A stretch of 12,790 nucleotides of DNA from Hyphomonas sp. UBA5111. GTDB taxonomy: Bacteria > Pseudomonadota > Alphaproteobacteria > Caulobacterales > Hyphomonadaceae. The stretch spans positions 47,352 to 60,141 of the forward strand of contig DHZF01000024.1 in assembly GCA_002414505.1 (NCBI GenBank). The letters run 5' to 3'. The notes under the pieces were generated by a model. That model saw nothing but the letters and a program-made list of their open reading frames with translations, ran no database searches and was not told the DNA's origin. Shown here piece by piece: positions 1-7,578 of the stretch; the stretch's first letter is position 1, and each line of letters begins with the position of its first letter. The position numbers were made by a program, and so were the translations under genes.

Positions 1-341
1 AGCGCGGGCGCCATCTTGTTGGTCAGCGTGCCTGCCACGATCATCACGTCGGACTGGCGGGGTGAGCCCCGCGGCGCCATGCCGAAGCGCTCAAGGTCGT
101 AACGTGGGTTGCCGGCATGCATCATCTCGACCGCGCAGCACGCAAGGCCGAACGTCATCCACATCAGCGAACCGGTTCGCGCCCAGGCAATCAGGTCATC
201 TGCAGCGGCGGTGAAATAGCCCTTGTCGGCCAGCTGGTCGGACAGGCCGGTATAGAACGGATCATCATTGCCCGGCTGGAAGCCGCCTTCGACTCCGGTC
301 CGCGCGCCGCCAAGAGCATATGTCTTGTAATCGTCAGCCAT
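1..341 (-). CDS. nuoB: NADH-quinone oxidoreductase subunit B (partial, 3' end off the window)
   Basis: NuoB is the peripheral-arm subunit of respiratory complex I that carries iron-sulfur cluster N2, the last redox centre before quinone. The 113 N-terminal codons are present and the rest runs off the left edge. Residues 41-74 hold the family core, including [19 protein letters not shown] and then [11 protein letters not shown]. The tandem C68-C69 are the first two N2 ligands; the other two should lie beyond the edge. The ATG at 341 overlaps the nuoA TAA by one base (TAATG), and a GGAG lies about 8 nt upstream inside nuoA, so translation is probably coupled. The N-terminal extension of roughly 45 residues before the conserved core resembles alphaproteobacterial and mitochondrial homologues (family knowledge). 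The identification is secure. Confidence 0.95.
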   Translation of the reverse strand, partial: MADDYKTYALGGARTGVEGGFQPGNDDPFYTGLSDQLADKGYFTAAADDLIAWARTGSLMWMTFGLACCAVEMMHAGNPRYDLERFGMAPRGSPRQSDVMIVAGTLTNKMAPA

Positions 342-715
342 TATTCCCACTCCAGCGCGCCGCGGCGCCACTCATAAACAAACCCGATCGTCAGGACGCC
401 CAGGAAGCCAACCATCGACCAAAAGCCCAACAGACCTATCGTTCCGAGGCTTACCGCCCACGGGAACAGGAAGGCCACTTCCAGGTCAAAGATGATGAAC
501 AGAATCGCGACGAGATAGAATCGAACATCGAACTTCATTCGCGCATCGTCAAAGGCCGGGAAGCCACACTCATAGGCAGAGTTCTTTTCCGGATCCGGAT
601 TGCTGGGGGCCAGAAGCATTGAACCTGCAATGAAAAGGCCGGAAATCACGGCGCCGATGACCAGGAATATGATCACGGGCAAATAGTCGAGTGCCAAGCG
701 TTCGATCTCTGACAT
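341..715 (-). CDS. nuoA: NADH-quinone oxidoreductase subunit A
   Basis: NuoA is a small membrane subunit of complex I (NDH-1) at the junction of the peripheral and membrane arms. The 124-residue length is normal. Three hydrophobic segments are visible, at about residues 12-35, 64-87 and 94-113. The loop after the first holds the family motif AYECGF (about 47-52), and the second follows [22 protein letters not shown], the most conserved part of the family. The ATG at 715 is preceded by AGGAG at 726-730. This is the first gene of the nuo operon reading leftwards; nuoB starts inside its stop codon. The 241 bp upstream should hold the nuo promoter, but I see no convincing -35/-10 pair there. Confidence 0.96.
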   Translation of the reverse strand: MSEIERLALDYLPVIIFLVIGAVISGLFIAGSMLLAPSNPDPEKNSAYECGFPAFDDARMKFDVRFYLVAILFIIFDLEVAFLFPWAVSLGTIGLLGFWSMVGFLGVLTIGFVYEWRRGALEWE

Positions 716-956
716 GATAACTTGTCTCCTGCCGCATGGGTGGCTTGATCTGGCGCCGGATTAGGACGGTTTCGCGTATGGCGCAACAGACAGACGCAAT
801 ATATCGCAGCAACCCAGCCTAGCCTGAAATATTGCTCAACTCACGAGCACTTCTCTGCGACGGTGCGTCACGCCGGAAAGCGGCATCGGCTCAACAGGTG
901 CCGGGCCACCCCAATGAAATCTCACGGCTTTTTGCGATCCATTCGCATTTCAGCAT

Positions 957-1892
957 TCAGTCGATGATGACGCCGAGCGCTTGCAGCGTCTCATACGTCA
1001 GCTGGCCCACGCCGAACCCCCGCTCCCGCTGGAATCCCTCCAATGCCGTTCGTGTGGCGGGTCCGAACACGCCATCCTCCTCAACGGCAAAACCGGCCTC
1101 GGTTAGCGCGCTCTGGACATTCTTGATGGTCTTTGGGGTGATAGCAGCTTCACAGAGCACATCCCGCCACTCCGCGGTGCCCCCACCGGTAACAACACGC
1201 TTCTCGACCGTCCGATAAGTTGCAGGAATTACAATAATCTCTTCCCGCGCGGGGGACACCAGGCGCTCCACTTGTATCGTCTCGTATTCGGCAGGTACTT
1301 CAATCGGCTCAATCCGCGCGGGCTCAACGAGCACTTGTTTTACGAGCGTCCGGTATTCAGCGGCCACAATCCGCGTTTCCGACTGCCCAGGTGTAACCAC
1401 CCGGGTACGCGTGACCGTCTTGTATTCTGCGGGCACGTCCACAGGTGTCAGCACCTCCCCGGCTGATCCTTCCGCCGAACCATCTGCTGCAACAGAACGA
1501 CCGATGACCTCATCCTTCAACTTCCAGGTCGTATAGGCCTGCCGGACCAATACCTGCTCTGTGTAGGTTTCGTACTCGGCGGGAATGATATGTGTTTCAG
1601 TCCGTTCCGGCCGGACCAGCACCTGCTCCGTCACCGATTCATACACGGCCGGCACGATCCGGTATTCAGTAGCGGCCTCTCGGACCCGTATCTTCTCCTG
1701 CACGGTTTCATATTTCGCCGGAGAATAGCGGATCTCTGTTCTTTCTTCCTGGTCCAGCACCTGTTCGGTGACTGTCTCGAAAGTTTCAGGGATCAGGACG
1801 GGCGCGCGACAGCGCTGCAGCGCCTCGTCAGACCAGGCCGGCCCGAGAATGACGACCCCTGCGGCAGTCATGATCATCAGCTTGATATTCAT
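957..1892 (-). CDS. Exported 23-residue-repeat protein with C-terminal peptidoglycan-binding domain
   Basis: A 311-residue protein. Residues 1-21 look like a Sec signal peptide (MNIK, then a hydrophobic stretch, with likely cleavage after AWS); there is no lipobox. Residues 35-245 hold eight copies of a 23-residue unit of the form P-A-x-Y-x-T-V-T-x-x-V-L-V-x-P-x-x-x-E-x-x-x-V, with a 27-28-residue insert inside copy 4. Residues 252-309 are a PG_binding_1-like domain (KTIKNVQSALTEAGF, then DGVFGPATRTALEGFQ). The only cysteines, C28 and C247, bracket the repeat array. It probably acts in the periplasm on or near peptidoglycan; no enzymatic domain is visible and the function is unknown. From memory, similar repeat plus PG-binding proteins exist in other bacteria, but I could not search. 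The start follows GGAG about 8 nt upstream. The gene is divergent from purB and stands alone. Confidence 0.85.
   Translation of the reverse strand: MNIKLMIMTAAGVVILGPAWSDEALQRCRAPVLIPETFETVTEQVLDQEERTEIRYSPAKYETVQEKIRVREAATEYRIVPAVYESVTEQVLVRPERTETHIIPAEYETYTEQVLVRQAYTTWKLKDEVIGRSVAADGSAEGSAGEVLTPVDVPAEYKTVTRTRVVTPGQSETRIVAAEYRTLVKQVLVEPARIEPIEVPAEYETIQVERLVSPAREEIIVIPATYRTVEKRVVTGGGTAEWRDVLCEAAITPKTIKNVQSALTEAGFAVEEDGVFGPATRTALEGFQRERGFGVGQLTYETLQALGVIID
1158..1790 (-). repeat. Eight tandem 23-residue coding repeats
   Basis: In the protein encoded at 957-1892, repeat units start at residues 35, 58, 81, 104, 154, 177, 200 and 223. Copies 1-3 and 5-8 are each exactly 23 residues with no gap between them. 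Copy 4 (from residue 104) is interrupted by a Gly/Ser/Ala/Glu-rich insert before copy 5. Conserved positions are the opening P-A, Y/F at 4, T or S at 6, and V at several alternating positions, a pattern that suggests paired beta-strands. The copies have diverged at protein level, so this is an old duplication and not a recent DNA repeat. Confidence 0.9.
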
Positions 1893-2004
1893 GGACCTGC
1901 TCCAATCAGCACCGGAACATACGAACGTTCCAGCCTACCAAATGCAACGCATTTCAACGATGCGCCCCGGTTCCGCAACCCTCGCCAATGCGGCGGCTGT
2001 GTTG

Positions 2005-2033
2005 TTGACGCACCTTTGCCGCAGGGATTCATA
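2005..2033 (+). promoter_or_regulatory. Candidate purB promoter
   Basis: TTGACG at 2005-2010 is a strong match to the -35 hexamer seen in alphaproteobacterial housekeeping promoters. Exactly 17 bp later lies TTCATA (2028-2033), a weaker -10. Transcription would start near 2040, leaving a leader of about 73 nt that includes the inverted repeat at 2053-2079. This is a prediction by eye. Confidence 0.4.
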
Positions 2034-2052
2034 TGCGCTCAAATCGCAGGGG

Positions 2053-2079
2053 TACTGGTTTTCTGTGGCCCAACCAGTA
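2053..2079. promoter_or_regulatory. Perfect 8-bp inverted repeat in the purB leader
   Basis: TACTGGTT (2053-2060) and AACCAGTA (2072-2079) are exact reverse complements separated by 11 nt. The element lies just downstream of the candidate purB promoter and ends 33 nt before the start codon. It could be a dimeric regulator's operator or an RNA hairpin in the leader. No poly-U follows, so it is not an obvious terminator. Confidence 0.45.
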
Positions 2080-2112
2080 TTAGAAGGCCGAATCCCAGCG
2101 CCGAGGTACTCC

Positions 2113-3411
2113 ATGATCCCCAGATACACCCGCCCCGAAATGGCCGCCATTTGGTCCCCCGAATCCAAGTTCGGCATCTGGCTGGAGATCGAAACCCTCG
2201 CCGCCGAAGCGATGGAGCAAAAAGGCCTGATCCCGGAAGGCATCTCCGCCGCAGTCCGTGAGCGCGCCACGTTCGACGTCGATCGAATTGATGAAATCGA
2301 GCGCGAAGTGAAGCACGACGTCATCGCCTTTCTCACCAATGTGGCCGAGCACGTCGGTGACGAAGCCCGCTTCCTGCACAAGGGCATGACCTCGTCGGAT
2401 GTGCTGGATACATGCTTCAATGTTCAGCTGGTGCGCGCGACGGACCTGTTGCTGACCGGCGTTGATCGTGTTCTGGCCGCGCTGGAGAAGCGCGCCTTCG
2501 AGCACAAGCTGACCCCGACCATCGGCCGCAGCCACGGCATCCACGCCGAACCGACAACATTCGGCGTGAAACTCGCCGGTTACCATGCTGAATTCCAGCG
2601 CGCACGGACCCGCCTTGAACTGGCTCGCGAAGAAGTGGCGACTTGCGCGATCTCCGGCGCAGTCGGCACCTTTGCAAACATCGACCCGTCCATTGAGACG
2701 CATGTCGCCGAGAAGCTCGGCCTCAGCGTGGAACCCGTCTCCACTCAGGTTATCCCGCGCGACCGCCATGCCATGTTCTTTGCCGTCTTGGGTGTGATCG
2801 CGTCGTCCATTGAACGCCTTTCCACAGAAGTGCGCCACTTGCAGCGCACCGAAGTCCTTGAAGCCGAAGAATTTTTCTCGGCCGGACAAAAGGGCTCGTC
2901 GGCCATGCCGCATAAGCGCAACCCGATCCTCACGGAAAACCTCACCGGTCTTGCGCGACTGGTCCGGTCGGCCGTGACGCCCGCCATGGAAAATGTTGCG
3001 CTCTGGCACGAGCGCGACATCTCTCACTCTTCGGTCGAGCGCGGCATTGGCCCGGACGCGACGGTGCATCTCGATTTTGCGCTGCACCGCCTTGGCGGCG
3101 TGATCGAAAACCTCCTGATCTATCCCGACAACATGATGGCCACGATCGACAGCATGGGCGGCCTGCACAATTCGCAGCGCATCCTGCTGGCGCTTGTCGA
3201 AAAAGGCGTTAGCCGCGAGGACAGCTATCGCCTTGTCCAACGCAATGCGATGCGGACATGGAAGAAGGAAGGCGACCTGCTCGACCTGCTCAAGCAGGAT
3301 GAAGAAGTCTCGTCCCGCCTGACAGATGCGGAACTCGAGGCCCTGTTCGACCTCGGCTACCACTTCAAGCAAGTGGATACGATCTTCGAGCGTGTCTTCG
3401 GCCGCTCGTGA
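2113..3411 (+). CDS. purB: Adenylosuccinate lyase
   Basis: PurB acts twice in cytoplasmic purine synthesis: it splits SAICAR to AICAR plus fumarate, and adenylosuccinate to AMP plus fumarate. The 432-residue protein is a full-length fumarase/aspartase-superfamily member. The signature [11 protein letters not shown] is at residues 261-271 and contains the mobile-loop catalytic serine and K268. H68 (VKHDV) and H141 (GRSHG) match the catalytic histidine positions described for the Bacillus enzyme, and the agreement in numbering supports the chosen start. The reading frame stays open upstream to 1768, but the ATG at 2113 has a GAGG at 2103-2106 and begins the normal N-terminus [10 protein letters not shown]. 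The gene converges on eda with a 19-bp gap, and no other purine gene is present. Confidence 0.97.
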   Translation: MIPRYTRPEMAAIWSPESKFGIWLEIETLAAEAMEQKGLIPEGISAAVRERATFDVDRIDEIEREVKHDVIAFLTNVAEHVGDEARFLHKGMTSSDVLDTCFNVQLVRATDLLLTGVDRVLAALEKRAFEHKLTPTIGRSHGIHAEPTTFGVKLAGYHAEFQRARTRLELAREEVATCAISGAVGTFANIDPSIETHVAEKLGLSVEPVSTQVIPRDRHAMFFAVLGVIASSIERLSTEVRHLQRTEVLEAEEFFSAGQKGSSAMPHKRNPILTENLTGLARLVRSAVTPAMENVALWHERDISHSSVERGIGPDATVHLDFALHRLGGVIENLLIYPDNMMATIDSMGGLHNSQRILLALVEKGVSREDSYRLVQRNAMRTWKKEGDLLDLLKQDEEVSSRLTDAELEALFDLGYHFKQVDTIFERVFGRS

Positions 3412-3424
3412 TTTGGGATAATGG

Positions 3425-3450
3425 CGGCGCTTAGATTTTGCTGAGCGCCG
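3425..3450. terminator. Stem-loop between the convergent purB and eda ends (possible terminator)
   Basis: CGGCGCT (3425-3431) and AGCGCCG (3444-3450) form a perfect 7-bp GC-rich stem with a 12-nt loop. It covers the last codons and stop of eda and sits 14 bp after the purB stop. Neither strand has an immediate U-tract, so intrinsic termination would be weak. It is the only hairpin I see between these two convergent genes. Confidence 0.35.
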
Positions 3451-4066
3451 TCCGTGCCTTTTCGGCAACTTCGGACCACGCACCGGTGGACACGTCCTTT
3501 TCGGTCGCGATCCATGACCCACCCACGGCGACGACATTGGGCAGGGCAAGGTACTCGCCCGCATTGTCCGCACTGACGCCGCCCGTCGGCATGAACTGAA
3601 GATGCGGCAACGGGCCAGCAAGGGCCTTCAACGCGCCGACGCCACCCGCGATTGCGGCCGGGAACAGCTTCAGCATCTTGAACCCTTCCTCATAGCGGGT
3701 CATTGCCTCGCTCGCCGTCGCCACACCGGGGATCGTGATCTCCTTGTAGGCCCCCAGAGCGTCCAGCAGACGTGGGGACATACCCGGCGACACAAGGAAG
3801 TCAGAGCCAGCATTCATCGCATTGGCAACATCCTCCTGCGTCAGGACGGTGCCCGCCCCGACGATCAGGTCCGGCTGGGCTTTTTTCATTGCCTCGATGA
3901 CTTTCAAGCCGCTCGGCGTGCGCAGCGTCACTTCAGCAATGGTCAGACCGCCATCGACCAGGGCTTTAGCCAGCGGCGCGGCTGCAGCCACATCCGGCAC
4001 CACGAGGACCGGGACGATGGGCGCGCGTGCCGCGGCGGCTTTCAGGGCATCGAGAGAGGAATTCAT
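3431..4066 (-). CDS. eda: KDPG aldolase (2-dehydro-3-deoxy-phosphogluconate aldolase)
   Basis: Eda catalyses the last ED step, splitting 2-keto-3-deoxy-6-phosphogluconate into pyruvate and glyceraldehyde-3-phosphate. The protein has 211 residues, a normal length for this class I aldolase. The Schiff-base lysine is K133 in MLKLFPAA. E45 and R49 (AEVTLRT) and T73 (GAGTV) fall at the same numbers as the E. coli active-site residues. PTGGVS (160-165) and VGGSW (181-185) are phosphate-binding loop motifs. The frame is open upstream to 4144, but the ATG at 4066 is chosen because it overlaps the glk TGA (TGATG), has AGGAG just upstream and gives the correct numbering. It is the last gene of the zwf-pgl-edd-glk-eda operon. 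Confidence 0.97.
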   Translation of the reverse strand: MNSSLDALKAAAARAPIVPVLVVPDVAAAAPLAKALVDGGLTIAEVTLRTPSGLKVIEAMKKAQPDLIVGAGTVLTQEDVANAMNAGSDFLVSPGMSPRLLDALGAYKEITIPGVATASEAMTRYEEGFKMLKLFPAAIAGGVGALKALAGPLPHLQFMPTGGVSADNAGEYLALPNVVAVGGSWIATEKDVSTGAWSEVAEKARTALSKI

Positions 4067-5028
4067 CAAAGCGTCTCCTGGGCATAATAGGCAGCGGCAC
4101 CGATCAGGGGCGCTTCGGGATCGTGCATAAGGCGCACGGGGCAATTCGCAAGGTAACCGGACATCGGCCCGCGCTCGCGGAACCGTGCAATCGCGTCAGG
4201 CCGGCGCAAGTAATCAACAATTCGTTCCGTGACGCCGCCAGCCAGGACCACGCCCCCGAGCGCGCCATTGGCAAGCGCGAGATCCCCCACGGCGCCCATT
4301 ACGGCCTTGGCCCGCATGGCGATCAGCTGGTCGAACATCTCGTCGCCTGCATCCGCGCGCTGGCGCATCGCCTGAGGGGAAATATCCTCCATCTCCCGAC
4401 CGAACACTTCGCAGAAAGCACTATGCACGTATTCGAGTCCCATTCCCGACGCGACCAGCTCGTTGGAGACATATCCCTGCTCACGCATCAGGACACTGGC
4501 CACATCGAATTCGATAGTGTCCCTCGGAGCATAGGCGATATGGCCGCCCTCCCCCGTCAGCACGCGCCATGCATCATCCCCCAGCGGGAACAGTGTCGCG
4601 ACCCCAAAGCCGGTGCCAGGCCCGGCCACGATGACAGGCAAATCCGGAATCTCTTCTCCGGGCAGGATTTCCTCGAAATAATCCGAAGAATGCTCCGGCA
4701 CAGAGCGCGCCATTGCCGTGAAATCATTAATGATCTGGATGTCGTCAAAATCGTACTGACTGCACAGGCGCTTGGCCGATACATGCCAGTTCCGGTTGGT
4801 CAGCATCACTTCACCGTCGCGCACCGGCCCGGCCATGGCAAAACAGGCCCGCTTTGGATTCAGGCCCGTATCTTCAAGATACTGGCGCAACGCGTCATCG
4901 AACGTCTCGAAATTGTCTCCCGCCAATTTCGCAAACTCATCAATCTCGATCTTTCCGCCACGCTTTTCAGCCAACGCGAACCTGACATTGGTTCCCCCAA
5001 CATCCCCGACCAACACCCGGTTACTCAT
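4066..5028 (-). CDS. glk: Glucokinase
   Basis: Cytoplasmic ATP-dependent glucokinase that makes glucose-6-phosphate for Zwf. It has 320 residues and belongs to the E. coli Glk (proteobacterial group A) type. Visible motifs are the phosphate-binding loop VGDVGGTNVRFAL (7-19), INDFTA with catalytic D102, GPGTGFG (136-142) and EGGH (160-163) for glucose contact. VVLAGGV near residue 260 belongs to the second lobe. The frame is open to 5229, but M at 5028 immediately precedes the N-terminal loop and has a G-rich Shine-Dalgarno inside the end of edd. It lies 4 nt after the edd stop and overlaps eda by one base. Having it in this operon links free glucose, as released by the nearby alpha-glucosidase, to the ED pathway. 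Confidence 0.96.
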   Translation of the reverse strand: MSNRVLVGDVGGTNVRFALAEKRGGKIEIDEFAKLAGDNFETFDDALRQYLEDTGLNPKRACFAMAGPVRDGEVMLTNRNWHVSAKRLCSQYDFDDIQIINDFTAMARSVPEHSSDYFEEILPGEEIPDLPVIVAGPGTGFGVATLFPLGDDAWRVLTGEGGHIAYAPRDTIEFDVASVLMREQGYVSNELVASGMGLEYVHSAFCEVFGREMEDISPQAMRQRADAGDEMFDQLIAMRAKAVMGAVGDLALANGALGGVVLAGGVTERIVDYLRRPDAIARFRERGPMSGYLANCPVRLMHDPEAPLIGAAAYYAQETL

Positions 5029-5032
5029 ACGC

Positions 5033-6865
5033 TCAGTCCCCCCGGCTCCAGAAATTGAACTGGCTCGCGCCATTCGCAGCCGGACCCGCCAATTCCCGGA
5101 AATAGGTGAACATCTCCCGGCCAAGTCCCATACCGTTTTCATTCGGGCGGTACTCATCCGGAATGCGGGCCTCGAATTCCGTCGCATCGACCTTGATATC
5201 GAGCACGCCGCGCTCGGCATCGAAAACAATCATGTCGCCATCACGGATCTTCGCAATCGGCCCACCTCGCGAGCCTTCCGGGCTGACATGGATGGCAGAC
5301 GGCACCTTGCCGCTGGCGCCTGACATACGACCGTCCGTCACGAGGGCGACCTTGAAGCCTCGGTCCTGCAGTACGGCGAGTGGCGGGGTCAGCGTATGCA
5401 GTTCGGGCATCCCGTTTGCGGCCGGTCCCTGAAAGCGGACAATCGCCACGAAATCCCTTTCCAGCTGGCCCGCATCAAAGGCGGCCTTCAATGCCTCCTG
5501 AGAGTCGAACACGATGGCGGGGGCTTCAAGAACACGATGTTCCGGTTTCACGGCAGACACTTTGCTGACGCCGAGGCCGATCGGACCGGCCATCATGCGC
5601 AGGCCGCCATCCTTCGAGAACGGGTCAGAAACAGGCCGCAGAATATCCGTATTCGCACTGGTTTCCGGTGCCGGGCGCCAAGCAGCCTTGCCGTCTTCGA
5701 GGTAAGGCTCCACCGCATATTCCGATATTGGCCCGGCCACGCCCATAGCGCTGCCATCCATCAGTCCTGCGCCCAGCAATTCCCGCACGAGGAATGCCAT
5801 GCCGCCGGCGGCATGGAAATGGTTCACATCCGCCGGCCCATTCGGATAAACACGTGCCAGCAGCGGCGTCACAGCGCTGATGTCGGCAAAGTCTTCCAGC
5901 GTCAGTATGATCCCTGCTGCGGCGGCCATGGCTGGCAGGTGAAGCGCATGGTTTGTCGATCCGCCGGTCGCCATCAGGCCAACCACGCCATTCACGATCG
6001 ACCGCTCGTCAATCATTTCTCCAGCGGGCATGTATTGGTCACCCTGCGCGTGAATTTCAGCCACCCTGTGCGTGGCCGCACGGGTCAAAGCCTCCCGAAT
6101 TGGTGTGCCGGGATTGGCAAAGGCGGCGCCCGGCAAATGGAAGCCCATGACTTCCATCAGCATCTGGTTCGAATTGGCCGTTCCATAGAAGGTGCACGTG
6201 CCTTGGGTATGATAGCTTTCGGACTCAGCCTTGAGAAGCGCATCCCGCCCCACCTTGCCTTCGGCAAACAGCTGACGGACGCGTTGCTTTTCCGGATTGG
6301 GCAGGCCCGATGGCATGGGCCCGGCTGGCACGAAGATGGACGGGATCCAGCCGAAGCGAAGCGCGGCAATTACGAGTCCCGGCACGATCTTGTCGCAAAT
6401 GCCCAGATGCATCGCGCCATCGAACACGTCATGGCTGAGGCCAATGGCAGAGGCCATGGCAATCACGTCGCGGGAGAACAGTGACAGTTCCATTCCGGTG
6501 AAACCCTGCGTCACACCATCACACATGGCGGGCACTCCGCCAGCCACCTGCGCAATCGCGTTCACCTCGCGGGCCGCTTCCCGGATGAATTTAGGATAGT
6601 CCTGATACGGCGCATGGGCCGACAGCATGTCATTATAGGCCGTAATGATACCGATGTTCGGCCAGCCTGCGCCCAACAATTGGGTCTTCTCGATGACGGC
6701 GCACCCGGCAGAGGCATGGGCCAGACTGCTTTCCGACATGCGGCGCCGCGCGAAATCCTTCGGACGGCGGCTTCGGATCATCTCCAGATACGCCTGCCGG
6801 GAATCCCGGGAGCGATCCCGAATGCGTTCGGTCACTTCTGCGATTTTCGGGTTCATCTCTGTCAT
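5033..6865 (-). CDS. edd: 6-phosphogluconate dehydratase
   Basis: Edd dehydrates 6-phosphogluconate to KDPG, the committed ED step, using an oxygen-sensitive [4Fe-4S] cluster. It has 610 residues from the chosen start, against about 603 in E. coli. Cluster cysteines are C115 (AMCDGVTQG), C157 (GICDKIVPG, IlvD/Edd signature 1) and C224 (GTCTFYGTANSN). The C-terminal signature LVTDGRMSGASGKVPSAIH is present. GTANSN indicates Edd and not dihydroxy-acid dehydratase IlvD. In-frame ATGs lie at 6877, 6868, 6865 and 6856. I chose 6865 because it overlaps the pgl stop as TGATG and has GGG about 7 nt upstream. The ATG at 6856 aligns best with the E. coli N-terminus (MNP...) and cannot be excluded. It is the middle gene of the operon. 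Confidence 0.95.
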   Translation of the reverse strand: MTEMNPKIAEVTERIRDRSRDSRQAYLEMIRSRRPKDFARRRMSESSLAHASAGCAVIEKTQLLGAGWPNIGIITAYNDMLSAHAPYQDYPKFIREAAREVNAIAQVAGGVPAMCDGVTQGFTGMELSLFSRDVIAMASAIGLSHDVFDGAMHLGICDKIVPGLVIAALRFGWIPSIFVPAGPMPSGLPNPEKQRVRQLFAEGKVGRDALLKAESESYHTQGTCTFYGTANSNQMLMEVMGFHLPGAAFANPGTPIREALTRAATHRVAEIHAQGDQYMPAGEMIDERSIVNGVVGLMATGGSTNHALHLPAMAAAAGIILTLEDFADISAVTPLLARVYPNGPADVNHFHAAGGMAFLVRELLGAGLMDGSAMGVAGPISEYAVEPYLEDGKAAWRPAPETSANTDILRPVSDPFSKDGGLRMMAGPIGLGVSKVSAVKPEHRVLEAPAIVFDSQEALKAAFDAGQLERDFVAIVRFQGPAANGMPELHTLTPPLAVLQDRGFKVALVTDGRMSGASGKVPSAIHVSPEGSRGGPIAKIRDGDMIVFDAERGVLDIKVDATEFEARIPDEYRPNENGMGLGREMFTYFRELAGPAANGASQFNFWSRGD

Positions 6866-7578
6866 CATGCTGCCCATACGACCGTCAAACGCGGCCCCAG
6901 TTTGTCGATTGCAAATCTGACCGGCTTTTCATCCACCGGCGCGGTCAATGCCGCTTCGAACACCGCCTTCTTTGAGTCGCCGAAGATCAGAAGGATCGCG
7001 GCGGCTGCGCTCGTCACGGCCTTACCCGTCAGCGTCATCCGCTGTGTATGATTACCCGCAACGGGGCATCCGGTTGCATCAATCGATGCGATTGTCGTCT
7101 CGCTTGCCAGCGCCTCGGAGAGACCGGCCGATCCGGGGAACCAACTCGCCGTATGACCGTCTTCGCCCATGCCGAGCAGGACGACATCCGCAGGCGCGCA
7201 ATGTGGCGCGTAGGCCATGTCGCGGTCTGTCCTCGCCGCCTGCGGCGCGGGATCAAAAGTTTTCATTGGCAGGAACCCGGCTGAACCGGCACGCCCCTTC
7301 AACAGGCGACTGCGGACGAGCCGCTCATTCGAGGCGTCGTCTTCCGGATTGACCCAGCGCTCGTCCACGAGACCGACCATCACACGCGCCCAGTCGATCT
7401 CAGTTGAGGTCAACGCATCAAACACGCCGCCCGGCGTAGAACCGCCGGATACCATGAGAGACGCAGTTGCTTTCGACTCCAGAGCCTTTTCGAGACCACC
7501 CACAATGAATTGTGTGGCAAAACGGGTTGCCTCTTCGCGGCTATCAAATGCCATGAGTTCATGGGCCAGTCCGCTCAT
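6865..7578 (-). CDS. pgl: 6-phosphogluconolactonase (DevB/SOL type)
   Basis: Pgl hydrolyses 6-phosphogluconolactone, the Zwf product, to 6-phosphogluconate in the cytoplasm. The protein has 237 residues, typical for the DevB/SOL family, which is related to glucosamine-6-phosphate isomerase. Visible motifs are SGGSTP (44-49), LVDERWV (about 70-76) and LGMGEDGHTASWFPG (about 135-149). The GEDGH block contains the catalytic histidine region. The ATG at 7578 overlaps the zwf stop (ATGA, 4 bp) and follows GGGAAGG. A GTG at 7590 would add four residues and is less likely. The pgl TGA lies within the ATGATG that starts edd, so zwf, pgl and edd look translationally coupled. Confidence 0.95.
   Translation of the reverse strand: MSGLAHELMAFDSREEATRFATQFIVGGLEKALESKATASLMVSGGSTPGGVFDALTSTEIDWARVMVGLVDERWVNPEDDASNERLVRSRLLKGRAGSAGFLPMKTFDPAPQAARTDRDMAYAPHCAPADVVLLGMGEDGHTASWFPGSAGLSEALASETTIASIDATGCPVAGNHTQRMTLTGKAVTSAAAAILLIFGDSKKAVFEAALTAPVDEKPVRFAIDKLGPRLTVVWAA

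Noticed and set aside
796..835. Inverted repeat GCAATAT/ATATTGC upstream of nuoA
   Set aside because: The arms are 26 bp apart, too distant for a usual operator, and the AT-rich bases may simply be part of the nuo promoter region.
1768..2112. N-terminal extension of purB to an ATG at 1768
   Set aside because: The extra 115 residues overlap the divergent repeat gene, do not resemble PurB, and would shift the active-site numbering; the ATG at 2113 has a proper ribosome binding site.
2080..3621. A 513-codon open frame antisense to purB
   Set aside because: It lies opposite a certain purB and the end of eda. The translation is rich in Arg, His and Gly with no recognisable motif, as expected for a shadow frame in GC-rich DNA.
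4027..5058. A 343-codon plus-strand frame opposite glk
   Set aside because: The opposite strand has glucokinase with all motifs; this frame has no motif, and its composition is typical of a shadow.
5396..6484. A 362-codon plus-strand frame opposite edd
   Set aside because: Histidine- and arginine-rich translation with no family resemblance; edd on the other strand is intact with all three cluster cysteines.
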